64,000 bases of DNA from Callipepla californica brunnescens (taxonomy: Eukaryota > Chordata > Aves > Galliformes > Odontophoridae): NCBI GenBank assembly GCA_023055505.1, contig JALIRH010000007.1, positions 13,271,773 to 13,335,772 of the forward strand, in the 5' to 3' direction. The notes beneath the pieces are model-generated. The model ran no database searches. It saw only the letters and a list, made by a program, of their open reading frames with translations, and was not told where the DNA came from. A program made the translations under genes and the position numbers. Positions 47,814-59,679 of the stretch are shown piece after piece (position 1 is the first letter of the stretch; every line of letters starts with the position of its first letter).

Positions 47814-50800
47814 TTTTCTTTATTTTTCACCCTGTATATAGCCCTAGTGGTTACTCTTCACCTCCTTTCTTCAGTATCTGTACTTCATCCCTCATTTCTC
47901 CTGGACTGGATTCCTCGGTTTCTGTACATCCTTCCCATTCCCACTGACTTTCAAGCTAGAACTCCATTATTGGGCTCTATTTTTCAACTTCTTTGCCTTC
48001 AACAACCTCTCTCTCATCTCTTTGCACAGCTGTTCCAAATACTACCGTTATATGTTGTCTCTCATCTCTTCCTCTCTGCCACTTCCTTTTTTCTTGGAAA
48101 GTTGATCAGAACTCCCTTCATGTAAATGTTACTTTGCTAAAAATTTGGACTTCTGTCCAATGTAGCAAGCATACGTGACTGGTACGGGTGGCAAGCACCA
48201 GTGGACTGGTACTGAAGTCCTGACCCCGCTTGCAGACAAACTTCTCTGATCCTGCGTCTGCTTTTGTACTTTTTCTCTCTGTTGCTGTATACTTTATGTG
48301 AACATCAGTTTTGAATCTAAACAGATTCTGCTGCCTGAATCCAGACTTTTTGGATGTTCCATGACCCCTTTGATTCAACCCCAGAAATTACCGCTTAAAT
48401 GAGACCTACTGGTCATTTGAGTTTACAGTGCTCTTCTGTACGTATCCCAGTAACATCTGGGCCGGTTACTCTCATTGTCACTCAGCAGATTATCCCTACA
48501 TGCACTCAGGTATATGTATGCATGGGCATACTCTTCAGTCATCTGTCCTTGGGTGTTTTAAAATTATTTCTAAGTTTGTTCTACTTGTTCTGGGAATAAC
48601 CATATGTGTTCTGTGACTGAATTGTTCAAACAGTGCAATTCAACTGCTATGGAAGCAAGTTATGTTTTCTTTCTTGATACAAGACTTGCATTAAAGCGTG
48701 TCTAGATTGTAGCACATACAAGGTCTAATGGGATAGGTTTAGGCACTGTCAAAGTTGCCAGATTTTCCTGTGACAGGTTAAGACAAAAAGTGGGTAAAGA
48801 TGAGATCATCTGCAATCTCTGCAACCACCACCATCTCACTCAGCTTTGAACTCATGGTGCAGTGTCCTGTTCAAGTGGTAGTCTTACATGTTGACTAACA
48901 TGGCATGTCAGAGAATTTCATAGAGGTAGTCCAGAACTACTTTGTAGAGCTTAGGACCATACTAGGTCACACTGCACAGCAAACAAAAATAGCTTAGATC
49001 CTTCTCCAAGGGATAGGAATTTCCTAGATAAATGGGCCTTCAGAAAAATAATGAATGAGACTAAACTGTTTTCTGCTGCTGAAGCATACAAACGCGTGGA
49101 AGATCAGTTTACTTTATATACAGTTCAAGAAAATGGGACAGATTCTCATGCTGGCTATATTTTATGTCATATTACATATTAAAATGTACATATGTAGCAG
49201 GAATTCTGATTGCAGCAGAAATATAAAGAATTTTTATGGAGCTAGTAAATGTTGTCCTCCTCCTAGGCTTGTACAAACCTGTGTATTAAATGCTCATGCA
49301 AGAAAAGACCCTTTGTGGCTGTTGTATTTCACATGTGGTGCAATCATCACATTATTGATTACTTGAAACAGAGTCTAAGTACTTGAGAAAGAGATTTTAT
49401 TGCATTCAGATAAAAATATTCATTTACAAATATATATATTTTTTGGTCTTACAAGCATATTGTGGTTCCTGTTTATTTTTATTTATTAAAATGTCATGCC
49501 AAACTTTTTGCTTAGTTGATCTGAGTCAGGAAAGATGGTTTGGTTTTGTTTTGTTTTAAATAATAATGATGGGCCTTTAACCCCAGAGTGACTACTTTAT
49601 TTATCATTGCCAAGGACATCTGAATTCGCAAAAGTCTTTCATTTCCTGGAAACTAAAAGACAGAAATCTATTTTCAATTCTTAGTAAAGTTTTAGGATGC
49701 TTAAGGCTTTGTCAGTTATGACTGAGTTTACACTCCCCAATGATGTGTAACATTCTTACCTGTATTGTTTTTGTTTGAGTGATGCATAATGAGTACATGC
49801 GCACAATCCAAACTAAAATTGGGAAAGTAAAATTAAGGACATATTGACACAAACATGGTATTATCTTCAGTCAGGAAGGTTGTGTTTTACTATTAGTATT
49901 TTTTATGCAACACCTGCCTTTCTCCTTTCTTTTCCATGGACTTAATGTAAACCTTTATGAAGCAAATGAATCCTTTTAGTGTGATCTGGTGAGGAATCCC
50001 TCATATAACATCCCACACAGATACTTGAGTTGTGAAAGGTAGAGGATACTGACATTGGAAAATCAGCTTTTTGTTACCTAAGCAAACAACTTTGATACTG
50101 TTTTTGATGTAGAATGTACAAAACCATTTTATTAAGCCTATGCCTGCCATTTATTTCAGATAAGTGATTCTGCAAAGAGAAATGTTTTTATTACAAGCAA
50201 GAGAAACAAAAGAGCATCATGTCATTGTATCAGTTCCTCATTTGTATTTTACATTATCTGAAAGTCATGAGTCTCTTTTTAAAGTCTCCACTTTAAAAAA
50301 CAGATTCTGTTACTGTGAGACTTTGGCTGTCCTCTATAAGGACTTGTTTTAATTTTGGAGTTATTTTGTGATGTTGACCTCTGGCTACATGAAAAAAAGG
50401 TACAGACTTGGAAGAATCTGTTCAGGTGCATGCAGGTTTCATAGTCAGTGGTTAAAATACATAAAGAATGAAAAAAAATATGTAAACATATGTGGTGATT
50501 GATAAGCACTTATACATAGATGAAATGCACCAAAATAAGTGACAAATGTAAATTCTGAGGCAAGAGATTTAAGCACTGAAGCGTATAATTCTGTCAGGGG
50601 TATTTTCCTGAGCACACAGAATTCCCTTCACCTCAAAGGAGAGGTGGTGTTTTCAAATGTAAACATAGAAAATAAAACATGTAATTGAATACAGTAAGAT
50701 TGAATCTACTTAGCAGGTCTAACAGAGCGGGGAAGACACAGCTGTTAATCTGATGAGACTTGTGAAAGACTAAAAAAATGCCCGTGTGAGATTAATTTTT

Positions 50801-50847
50801 GTGGAAGAATGTATGTCAAGTATTCAAGTAGTAGCAGTCCTTTATCA
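47814..50847. other. unique non-coding sequence, no gene seen
   Basis: A pyrimidine-rich stretch at about 47820-48120 produces a 131-codon plus-strand frame (47730-48125) that begins inside the CR1 tail and is rich in leucine, serine and phenylalanine; I judge it compositional. Nothing else was recognised. Confidence 0.5.
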
Positions 50848-51107
50848 GGGAGTGACAGGACAAGGCACAGTGGATTTATACTAGATTTTAGATTAGGTAG
50901 TTGGAAGAAATGCTTTCCTTTGAGAGTGCTGAGGCAATGGAACAGGTTCCTGAGAGAACGGTGGGTGTTCTGTCCCTGTGTTCAAGGCCAAGTTAGATGG
51001 GGCTTTGTGCAGCCTGGTCTTGTGGGAGGTGTCAGCCCATGACTGGGTAGCTGGAATTTGATGATCTTTAAGGTCCCTTCCAAACCAAGCCATTCTTTGA
51101 TTCTTTA
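50848..51107 (+). mobile_element. CR1 LINE, 3'-end fragment
   Basis: Starts GGGAGTGACAGGACAAGGCA (the segment encoding the DRTRGNG-like part of ORF2), continues with AGAGTGCTGAGGCAATGGAA and ends AAGGTCCCTTCC, AAGCCATTCTTTGATTC. It is 5'-truncated, with several small losses. Confidence 0.9.
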
Positions 51108-51564
51108 TTACTCGCAAAACTTCCATTAGATGTTCAGATCTTCTCCTGCATCTGTTCTTTTCTTTGGAAGAATGCTGTTAACTAGTCTGGAAGTCTAAAA
51201 TTATGTTAGAGCACATTCCTGGCACCCATAACACATTTCCTCTTTCATAGTCGTCTAAATTTCTGATAGAGGCTGGGATTTTCATCTACTCATATGCCTG
51301 TTCTACACTTTTCTGATGTCAGTTATTAAGTGAATTGAATCTTATTGGAAGATTTCTCTAGATCCTGTTTTATTAGCCTATTTACTCAGTTCCAGAGATG
51401 TAAAGGACTTCAAAATTTGTTGTCATAATTAGCATAAGAATTTTTCGTCTTTCATGTATAAAATGATAATTTATTATAATTTATAGAAAAGAGACTTTAA
51501 TAAATATTTTACTTTCACAGATAGTGAATGTATTTCAAGGTATTTATGCTTCTCTTAATTCTTA
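51108..51564. other. unique non-coding spacer
   Basis: AT-rich, between a CR1 fragment and a mariner copy. Nothing recognised. Confidence 0.5.
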
Positions 51565-52076
51565 AGTTTCATTGAAAGGAATGCCTCCTCATTATTTCCA
51601 TGGAAACTATTGGAGATGCAAAGAACACGGTGACACTATTTGATAGAGAAAATTATCAGTTACAAAACAGGATTTTTCAGCTTATTCACCACCATTTCCT
51701 ATCAGTTTTCACCAGTGATGAAGGAAAGTCTGCATGCCACACCAGTGGAGGTGATCCATTGTTGCTGTCACCACTACTGAAATGCAGCACCCATTGCCTC
51801 ACTGTGCTCACATCTACTCTTTGGTCTCCATAAACCTTCAGCAAGCATCAGTATTTTTTGCCTGGAGGAGTTCTGTTCCACACCTTTGCTTTTTACACAC
51901 TTCCACATCAGACACCATTCTGTCAAGAATGCCCCTCTGCTGCCATTTGTCATGCAGAAACAAAATGTAATGGAATATTGGCAGGAAGATTCAATCTCTG
52001 CTGTCATACCACCACATCCGCTTCTGATGTTGTGAGGCATCATGATAAGATAGGAGGCATTACTTTTGGAGCAGTC
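51565..52076 (-). mobile_element. Galluhop-like mariner, internally deleted copy
   Basis: About 510 bases with both ends recognisable. The left end is decayed (TTGAAAGGAATGCCTCCTCA) and the right end is good (AGGAGGCATTACTTTTGGAG). On the minus strand the N-terminal transposase region leads through VWRPKSRCEHSEAMG-like out-of-frame sequence and a FSSGDSN-encoding stretch, then joins at about 51760 directly to the PPLV(W)HADF-like C-terminal part (C-terminal consensus: QWVTSTGADFY). The catalytic region is gone. The junction corresponds, apart from about 6 bases, to that of the copy at 2980-3422, implying a common deleted ancestor moved by transposase supplied elsewhere. Confidence 0.88.
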
Positions 52077-52522
52077 CTTGTAATTAAAACCTTTAGAGGT
52101 GAATAAGTTCTATTTTCATGTAAAATATAGCTATTAAATTGGAATTTATGTTTAATTTTCTTGCCTATGTCTATATTTTCTTTTACCTTTCTATCTTGAG
52201 GACATATTTCAGATATTCATAGACTTTAAGACATGCACTGTACTTGCCTGGGTCTTATAAAAGACCTGGACTGTTAAGCTGCTTATATAGGAAATCCTCC
52301 ATTGCTGAGAATTAGATATAAGCACTCCTGGAAATTCCACTATACACTTACTGCAGTTTCAGTTGTGAATTTGCCTTTGAATATCTGTTCCTAAGGGCTC
52401 GTTTTATGCAGTAAATTATATTAAAATCCTGGTAATTTCTTCACAGACACAACCTGATAAACTGTGAGGTGGTATTTCTGTCTGTCCAGTGTACCCCCAT
52501 TCTTCTAACCTTCTGACATTGA
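52077..52522. other. unique non-coding spacer
   Basis: AT-rich, no recognisable object. Confidence 0.5.
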
Positions 52523-52745
52523 TTCACATAGTACTTTGCATTGGAAGGGATCTCTCAAGGTCGTCTAGTCTATGCTCTTGCTCAAAGCAGAACCAGTATC
52601 AGAGGTAGGTGGAGCTGTTCAGAATATCGTGCAGCTGAGCTTTTAATGCCTCCAATGATGGGAGACTCCAGATTCCACAGGATCCAGTCTTTCCGTGTAC
52701 CCTCTTTCAGTGCTTATCTGTCCTCAGTGTGATTTTTTTTTTGTT
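52523..52745 (-). mobile_element. CR1 LINE, diverged 3'-end fragment
   Basis: Reverse-oriented CR1 end: TTGGAAGGGATCTCTCAAGG, TCTAGTCTATGCTCTTGCTC, CAAAGCAGAACCAGTATCAG, then GTGCTTATCTGTCCTCAGTG. The CTCAAAGCAG phrase belongs to an older CR1 group with a GCTTTGAGCAGG-type 3' segment. The terminal octamer repeat is lost. Confidence 0.75.
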
Positions 52746-54978
52746 TCCATACACCAGCTAGATATGCCACTGTTCTTTTAATCTTTTGAGGCAAATACAC
52801 ATTTCTCATCTATTCCTATTCAAATTTTGTTTTACCAGTGAACCCTTTCTACCCTGTTTCCTGTCCTGTTTCATACTTGCTGTCATTTTATTCTGATTTT
52901 CTGATAACTATATGTATCTAGATACTTCCTTTCCTAATTCAGTTTTATATTAACCTTTGTCAACCTACCCAATCCCTAAAAAAAACACCGAGTCTATTTT
53001 CCTCTCTGTTACTTCCCATTGTTTCTCCAAGATCACCAAATGTGCTATGTATGCATCCACATTCTGTTATGTTAGAAGCATCTGATCTTCAGTGCTATTA
53101 TAAACCCCTTCAAACTGACTTCTGACCTTGCTGCTAGCTGAAACCACTCTTACCAAATTACCTAATGATTCTGTTAGACAATTGCTCATCCTCCTATCGC
53201 AGTCACTTCTGTTCTTATTAAGTATCACTATCCCTGTGTGTCTTTGGCTCCATTCTTTCCTTGTTTTCCACATAAATCCTGACTCAGTCCTTTAGTTCAT
53301 TCTTGGAACGTGGGCATGGTTTAAACAGGGCTTCCCCCTTGGGCTTTCCTTACTCCCTGTTTTTTCAGATACCATCTCAACTGTCAAGCCAGTAATACGG
53401 GTGTTACATTTGACTCAGACCTCTTTAGATTGTCATAACAAGGCTATGTCTGTGCATTTCAGATTCCTTTCTTCATAGCACACTTAAGTGTGGTACTTGA
53501 TCCCATACTTGCTGAAGTTCTCTTATGGTTTATCTACACAGTGTATGGCAGAAAGCATGAATTCTAAGGACCGAGCAAGAAATCCATGTAGATTTTAGCT
53601 AAACACTTTTGGCAGTATTGAAATAGTTAATGCAAAGTAGCATATATGAATGGATTGTGAGTATGATGCAATTCATACAGAGTTTAGATAAGAGATGGAA
53701 AAGTTACAGTAGGCAAACTGATCTCAGGAGGTCCTCTTCATAATAAGTCTGATATTTCACTGTCATTGTATCTTTTAACTTATTTCTTGTCTTTCAGCTT
53801 CAGTCAGCATGTAAAGTAGACATTGCTACAATACTGTTTATCCACCATTTCAAATATCACTGAATTTAGTTTTGTGTTTACCATACATAGTTGTACAGCA
53901 GAGGAAACTAAGGATGAATCCTATGCTCTGAGATTCTGTATTTGGCAGGTATTAATCAATGTTATAGCTCTGGATTTGTGTTGCCATTTTAAATCTGCAG
54001 TAAAAAATCACTCCCTGTAAGGCAGACAGAGTCCTGAAAATTTACATACTGCTCACCTGTGCATCACAAGATTAAATATGCATCTGAGGCTGAAAAATAA
54101 GCCTAGATATATCAACATTTATGCCAGTTATGTAGTAAAAAATGTTAAACATTTCCAGGCTCAAAAACCAGTGAAGCTGCAGAAATGTAAGTAGATGCTC
54201 AGAACCAATTTCACTGTGTCATTGTCTATGCATACGTGTATTGAGTTCTGGGACAGACAGTTGGGTGTATGAAAGACAGAGGATTCAGAGGACAGAGTAT
54301 TCAGCTTAAATTTATAGTTTTGAAAAGTTTTTTTCATTTTAAAAAAGCATGTGAGCATTTGTGATAGGCAGTGCTGATCTGCAGATTACCTGGTATAGTA
54401 CAGCAAAGCAGAGGTGACTGCATTCCTCACAGGCACAGAAGTTGAAGCATTGCGTGAGTAAAGACAATATAAAGACTTAAATAGTGTTGAGATAACTATT
54501 TCAGAACTCTGTAGTAGACCATTATCAGTTCCTGGTTCTCTTCTGCTTCTCTCGAATTTTGCTTTCAGAGCCCTAGACAGCTACTCTTGAGAATCTCTAC
54601 AACACTTATTAAAACAAAGCCAACAATCAGAAAAGTTTCAAAAGCATTATGAGAAGGTTTCTAGCTTACAAATCAATATCTATTCCTGTTCCTTAGCAGG
54701 GAGTGTGTATTCTTTCCACATTTATGAACACAGTCAAGTGTTTAATTCAATTATAGAATAGTTTGTAACTCTACAGCATGAAAAATCATGTAGAACCCCA
54801 AAACTGTGAAAATTGGCTCCACACCCAGTTAGCTCATGCAGCAGAGAATTAGCTGAAATGGGAAAGGCAATTAGTGGCAAAAGGTTCTATGCAGCACTAG
54901 GCTGTAGACATGGAGTTTAGCCAGCCAAGAGTTACACAGGAATTACACTGAATTCTTTCCCTACTGACACAGTGAGCA
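52746..54978. other. unique non-coding sequence, no gene seen
   Basis: Pyrimidine-rich from about 52740 to 53500, then AT-rich. No transposon or convincing frame was recognised. Confidence 0.5.
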
Positions 54979-55043
54979 GTACTGGTGGTAGGTGGATGGT
55001 TGGACTAGAGGATCTTTCTTTTTGAACCTTTGTCGTTCTGTGA
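54979..55043 (+). mobile_element. CR1 LINE, minimal 3'-end fragment
   Basis: Only about 65 bases: GGTAGGTGGATGGTTGGACT, AGAGGATCTTTCTTTTTGAA and a tail remnant GTCGTTCTGTGACA. It belongs to the same 3' group as the 47584 fragment. Confidence 0.78.
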
Positions 55044-56934
55044 CACTCGCCATGAAAACCTGTTCTGTTCCCACCTTGCTACTTGAAAGTAGTATGAAGT
55101 GTGCATGTTGATGGAAAAAACATGTTTGGTGGCCTCTTTTCAGGAGGGAGCTGTCTCTGTAGCTACTCGTAAGGATTTAAACATGGGGCTGCAGTTAGGT
55201 GAATATTAATCATTAGGCTGTGTGGATCGTTAGTAGCGAATATCCACTGTCAGAGCATTGTTCACATATTGGAGTTTATGCCCAGATCTGTCACTGTCAG
55301 CACTGGGTTATCTTTTAACATCTTTGATTCTGACTTTTTTAATCTGCATAGTGGGTGTATTATTTATCTGTGGTACTGAGGCAGTACTTTCACATGGAGC
55401 AGCGATGCCAGGCTGTGTGCTCAGGTACAGATAGACAGAGACTGGTTCTGCGTGCTGCCCAAGCTGGCTGGCCAGCAGCCAGCTCTGGCTGATGACTCCT
55501 AAAGCTGAGTTAGCACAATCTTCTGTCTGAGCTAATTAATCCCTGACCGAACCTGCATTGTATCTGGCAAGGTTGGAGCATGAGCAGAAGAGTTAGGATC
55601 TGTTACAGCCTTGGATATGCATAAATAAGCCCAGAAGGAGAGCTGGGTGGCAAAACAAATCATCTTGGTAAAAACAGGTTGGCAGCTCTCATTCCACAGA
55701 TCCCAAATTGCATAAACTCCCACAGCTTCTGTTATATTGGCAGGGGCTTCCGTTTTCCACCTCATTGTGCGAGGTCATGCAGGGTGCCTCGCTCCACAGC
55801 TCAGTGCCCTCTGCTCTGCGTGTCTGGTAGTGTTCTGCTGGAGAAGCCCTCTGGCTGCTGCGGTGAGAACAGGATGTGTCCCTGGTTGTTTGTAACACCC
55901 CTTTGAATTCTGCAGATGAGATTTGGAGTGCGCATGCAAAGTGTTATTATTGCAGCAGGATTCAGAGGGAGTATTGAGTACATTCAGGAGGATGAATTTA
56001 AGCTGCTGTGCCATCACTGGATTCTGTATAAGTATAATCAGAACAGGACCAGGAACCATAATGAGAATCTGTGTTTGAACAAGGAGTTTGAAACAGCTTT
56101 TTAAAAGATCTGAGAATGTGTTTTTCACTCCCCTGATCTGAATTTGGCAGCAGTGTAGTCCCTGGGGGCTGTCATTTCAATGATATCTCCAACAGGAGCC
56201 CCAGCCTAATGACCTGTATCAAAGCGAGAACAGTGCTGCAGTCAGACATGCAGAAAGCTGCTGCTGCTGGGAGATGCTGGGAGCTGTGGCTGGTTCTTAG
56301 AGCCAGTCAGATATGGATTTTACAGTCAGCTCTGAGTTCTCTTCAGAAAAGGATGCTTGTGTTATCTGAGTAGAAGAAGCAAGAGTAAAAAGCACAAGAG
56401 AATTTTCAGTGCTCACAGGGATCTGTGAGAGATCTGGTGCTGCTTGTGTCTTTTGACTGCAACTTTGATTTCCTTCATCTGTCTTTTCGTTTTCATATTC
56501 CATGTTTTAAAATGTTATTTATAAACCATTTAAAAAGAAAGAATTGTAAGTGGCTTAGCTTTCAATTATTAAAAAATAAAGTGAATTTCATTCCTAAATT
56601 AATTAGGGCAATATTTTCAGTGTTCAGCAATCTGAAATTCTCGCTCTGTAAGCTCTCTGAGGCATTTTAGACTCTTCATTTTAATGTGCTTACTTGGATA
56701 GCAAATGCTGTATATTTGTCTTAATCCATAAGCTATAAAGGGGGGAAACGTATCTGTTATTTGTCTTAGTCTTGAAAGAGATCAGAAACATTCATCTGTC
56801 AATCAGGGAAGTCACTTAGGGCACTCAGTCTGAGTGAAGTTAGGAATATCCTTCAGGGTAGAATAGCTGTCTGTTGTACCCATCTGGAGTATACTTACTG
56901 TTCAGTTAACATGTTGCATATAGTTTGACTGACC
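55044..56934. other. GC-richer unique sequence, no confirmed gene
   Basis: From about 55380 to 56350 base composition is higher in GC than the window average and repeats are absent. A candidate regulatory block is listed at 55490-55760. Short frames such as 55916-56104 (62 codons, starting MRFGVRMQSV just after TTCTGCAG) and 55775-56128 (minus strand) have no recognised family. Confidence 0.45.
55490..55760. promoter_or_regulatory. candidate enhancer-like element
   Basis: Concentrates factor-like words in a block free of simple repeats: GAGCTAATTAATCC (homeodomain cores), GGATATGCATAAATAAG (POU-octamer-like) and TTGGTAAAAACAGG (forkhead-like). A GATGACTCC AP-1-like word lies at its left edge. 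These words are common by chance, so the call rests on clustering and texture only. Confidence 0.2.
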
Positions 56935-57074
56935 AGAGAGGTTGTTGAGTCTCTTTCTCTGGAGATATTCAAGACCCATCAGGACATCTACCTGCGTGAC
57001 CTGCTGTAAGGAACCTGCTTTAGTAGTTGGACTTGATCCCTACAGGTCCCTTCCGACCTCTGTGATCGTATGAT
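56935..57074 (+). mobile_element. CR1 LINE, 3'-end fragment
   Basis: AGGTTGTTGAGTCTCTTTCT, GGAGATATTCAAGACCCATC and ACAGGTCCCTTCCGACCTCT, ending GATCGTATGATT. It is 5'-truncated to 140 bases and lies about 370 bases upstream of a larger CR1 in the same orientation. Confidence 0.9.
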
Positions 57075-57440
57075 TAGAAGTCTAATATGTTGCTAGTTCT
57101 CTAATGATATGTATTACCCCCAGGCAAGATTTGGATGGCTATTGCCATCGCAGTTATTTATATGACTGTAATGTTAAAATATACTTCTATTACTAGATGC
57201 ATCTTGTTATTTTTATGGAAGAGTAGCAGTTGCCACACCTGTGTTGTTACAGCATATTCAGAGAGAGCAGAAATTTCTTTGGCCCGTTAGTTTACTCTCA
57301 TAGTCATCATTGTATAACACAGATCTGCTGTACAGCAGTTATAATTTTATTCTGAAGTACTGGAGAGAAACACCAAAGGAAATTGGATCAGCTTAAATAC
57401 AATTTTTTCAGTGGTTCTGTTTGTATTTTGATAATATTGT
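57075..57440. other. unique spacer between two CR1 copies
   Basis: About 365 bases of AT-rich sequence with nothing recognised. Confidence 0.5.
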
Positions 57441-58041
57441 CCAAGAAGGCCAATATGGTCCTGGGGTAAGTTAAAAACAGTGTGTCCAGCAGGTCGAGGG
57501 AGGTGATCCTCCCCCTCTGCTCTGCCCTAGTGAAGCCTCACCTGGAGTAATATGTCCAGTTCTGGGCTCCCTGGTACAAGAAAGACTGGGATCTCCTCAA
57601 AGAGTCCTGCGGAGGACTACAAATATGATTAAGGATGTGGAACACCTCTCTTATGAGGAAAGGCTGAGAGACCTGGGTCTGTTCAGCCTTGAGAAAAAAA
57701 GACTCAGAGGGGATCTGATCCACATCTATAAAACAGGAGGCAAAGGGATGAGGCCGGACTCTTCTCAGCAGTGTGTGGTGATAGGACAAAGGGAAATGGC
57801 CACAAAACTGAAGCATAGGAAGTTCTGCACAAATGTGCACGGGAACTTCTTCACAGTGCAGTGACAGAGCACTGGCACAGGCTGCATAGAGAGGTGGTGG
57901 AGTCTCCTTCTGTGGAGATGTTCCAGACCCACCTGGACACCTACCTGAGCAACCTGGGCTAGGGAGCTGCTTTGGCAGGCGGATTGGACTAGATGAGCTC
58001 TAGAGGTTCCTTCCAACCCCTACAATTCTGTAATTCTGTGA
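57441..58041 (+). mobile_element. younger CR1 LINE, same subgroup as the 28591 copy
   Basis: Starts CCAAGAAGGCCAATATGGTC (the KKANMVLG segment) and runs through [28 protein letters not shown] sequence to a clean tail ending ACAATTCTGTAATTCTGTG. It is about 600 bases after 5' truncation. It is highly similar by eye to 28591-29340 and shares its CTATAAAACAGGAGGCAAAG deletion, absent from the 33110 copy. ORF2 is broken by stops: an open stretch of 79 codons (57625-57864) ends in TGA after NFFTVQ. Confidence 0.95.
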
Positions 58042-58906
58042 TGTATCAGATGTTTGTTTTAGAAAAACAATTATTAATATTTTTTATTTCTTTAAAAGTA
58101 TCTTTCTCCATTAGAAGCCAGAAGAATCCCCACAGAAGTTAGGGTAGCTGGCTGTACATGAAGAAAATGTACCAAACCATAGAGAAAAACATTTTGTTTC
58201 TAATTTTCATAGCCGGTTTGAAAACAGCTTGAAATCTGCAGTCTGTAAGATGTGATCTGAAGTAGGTCACACTGAGCTGTTCATGCAAAGGACTACTGCT
58301 AAGTTTTGCCCCACTTCCCTCCCAGCAATGTCTGTGGGACCAAATCACAGCCTTTTGTCCTTCCATGTGATGTGACATACCAGATGTGGTCCTACTCTCT
58401 GGCTTATGCACACAGCTCACTGCTATGTCTTCCAAAAAAGTTACGAATTAGGTTTTCTTGTTCTGTTCTAATTGGAGAGATTCACCCAGAAGGTTGAACA
58501 GCATGCAATTTACTGTTCACCGACTTATCCAGTAAGTTGAACAGCATGTGATTTACTATTCACCAGCTTATCCTTTGTATTCTGTTTCACATTTCTTTCT
58601 TAAACATTTTTCTTCCTAAAAGCTCCTTCCTTGTCCGTGGTTACAAGTGTTAGAAACTGGTTAGCTGCCAGTTTGCTTCTACATTGTCAAGCCCTCACTC
58701 ATCCTAAATCCTTCCATCAGATCCACAGTATGGATTTCAGATAAGCAGCTTAAAAGAAGTATTAGCTGGGCTTTAATGTATAAGAGAGCATTGCCAGGAT
58801 GCTTTCACACCATGTTGTTTGCCACTGGACCTAAACCACTTAGTATGAAGGCCAATGGGTCTTGGCATGCAGTTACAGGCAGATAGGGTACAGAATCCAA
58901 ATAAAA
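58042..58906. other. unique non-coding sequence
   Basis: Contains the 43-base tandem duplication listed separately; otherwise nothing recognised. Confidence 0.5.
58493..58578. repeat. 43-bp tandem duplication
   Basis: Two adjacent 43-base units both beginning GTTGAACAGCATG and containing ATTTACT-TTCACC and CTTATCC. They differ at several positions, so the duplication is not recent. Confidence 0.88.
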
Positions 58907-58963
58907 ATGGTCAATGATCTTTGAGGTCCTCTTCAACCCAGGCCATTCTTTGATTCTATGATA
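58907..58963 (+). mobile_element. CR1 LINE, minimal 3'-end fragment
   Basis: GGTCAATGATCTTTGAGGTC, then TTCAACCCAGGCCATTCTTT and the tail GATTCTATGATA. Under 60 bases. Confidence 0.8.
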
Positions 58964-59278
58964 GTTGAGAAACATTCTACTGCTTTCTGCCCAGACCTCT
59001 CTACTCCTGTCTCTGATACAGATTAATTAATATAAGTAGACCAAGGAAGAGAGGTGAGAATCACAAACTGGGTTTGTGTTTACAGTTTCATTGCTCTGGC
59101 AGCTCACAATTTAAATAAACTTGTACAGCAGGCCATAGTCTCTTCTGCTGATATTACTGTGAAGGAAAGCAAAATACTCTTTGTGAGATGTTGATTACTT
59201 AATATACTCCCTGCAGGAACTCAGGATATTAAGAGTTACTGAATGCAAATTTTTTTATTCAGTGCCTTCATTAAGTGC

Positions 59279-59439
59279 CTCAAGCACTGGAACAGACTGC
59301 CCAGGGAGGTGGTGGAGTAACGGTCCCTGTAGCGTTCAGGAAAAGAAGTGGCACTTAGGGACATAGTGGACATAGTAGTGATGGGTAGGTGGCTGGACTT
59401 GATGATCTTAGAGCTCTTTAATGATATGATTTTATGATT
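59279..59439 (+). mobile_element. CR1 LINE, 3'-end fragment
   Basis: GCACTGGAACAGACTGCCCA and GGGAGGTGGTGGAGTAACGG, then a GGTAGGTGGCTGGACTTGAT segment and the tail GATATGATTTTATGATTA. It belongs to the same 3' group as the 47584 and 54979 fragments. Confidence 0.88.
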
Positions 59440-59520
59440 AACTGATTTACTTAGAGAAGAGAGTCAAATATACTGATGAAAAAATTGCACAGGATTTTAC
59501 TACGTGCAGCAATCGAAGTA

Positions 59521-59679
59521 CTGTTGGAGTTGTCACATCCCTGAAGATGTTTAAGTGTAGGTTGGATAGGGCTCTGAGCAACCTGATCTAGTAGCTGTCA
59601 ATGCTGACCTCAGCAGGAAGGTTGAAACTAGACGTTCTTTGAGGTTTCTTCCAAGCCAAGCCATTCTATGATTCTGTGG
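59521..59679 (+). mobile_element. CR1 LINE, 3'-end fragment
   Basis: GGTTGGATAGGGCTCTGAGC, AACCTGATCTAGTAGCTGTC, then TTTCTTCCAAGCCAAGCCAT and the tail TCTATGATTCTGTGG. It is separated from the 59279 fragment by only about 80 bases; each has its own tail, so they are two insertions. Confidence 0.88.

Noticed and set aside
47730..48125. 131-codon plus-strand frame
   Set aside because: It starts inside a CR1 3' end and runs into a pyrimidine-rich stretch; compositional.
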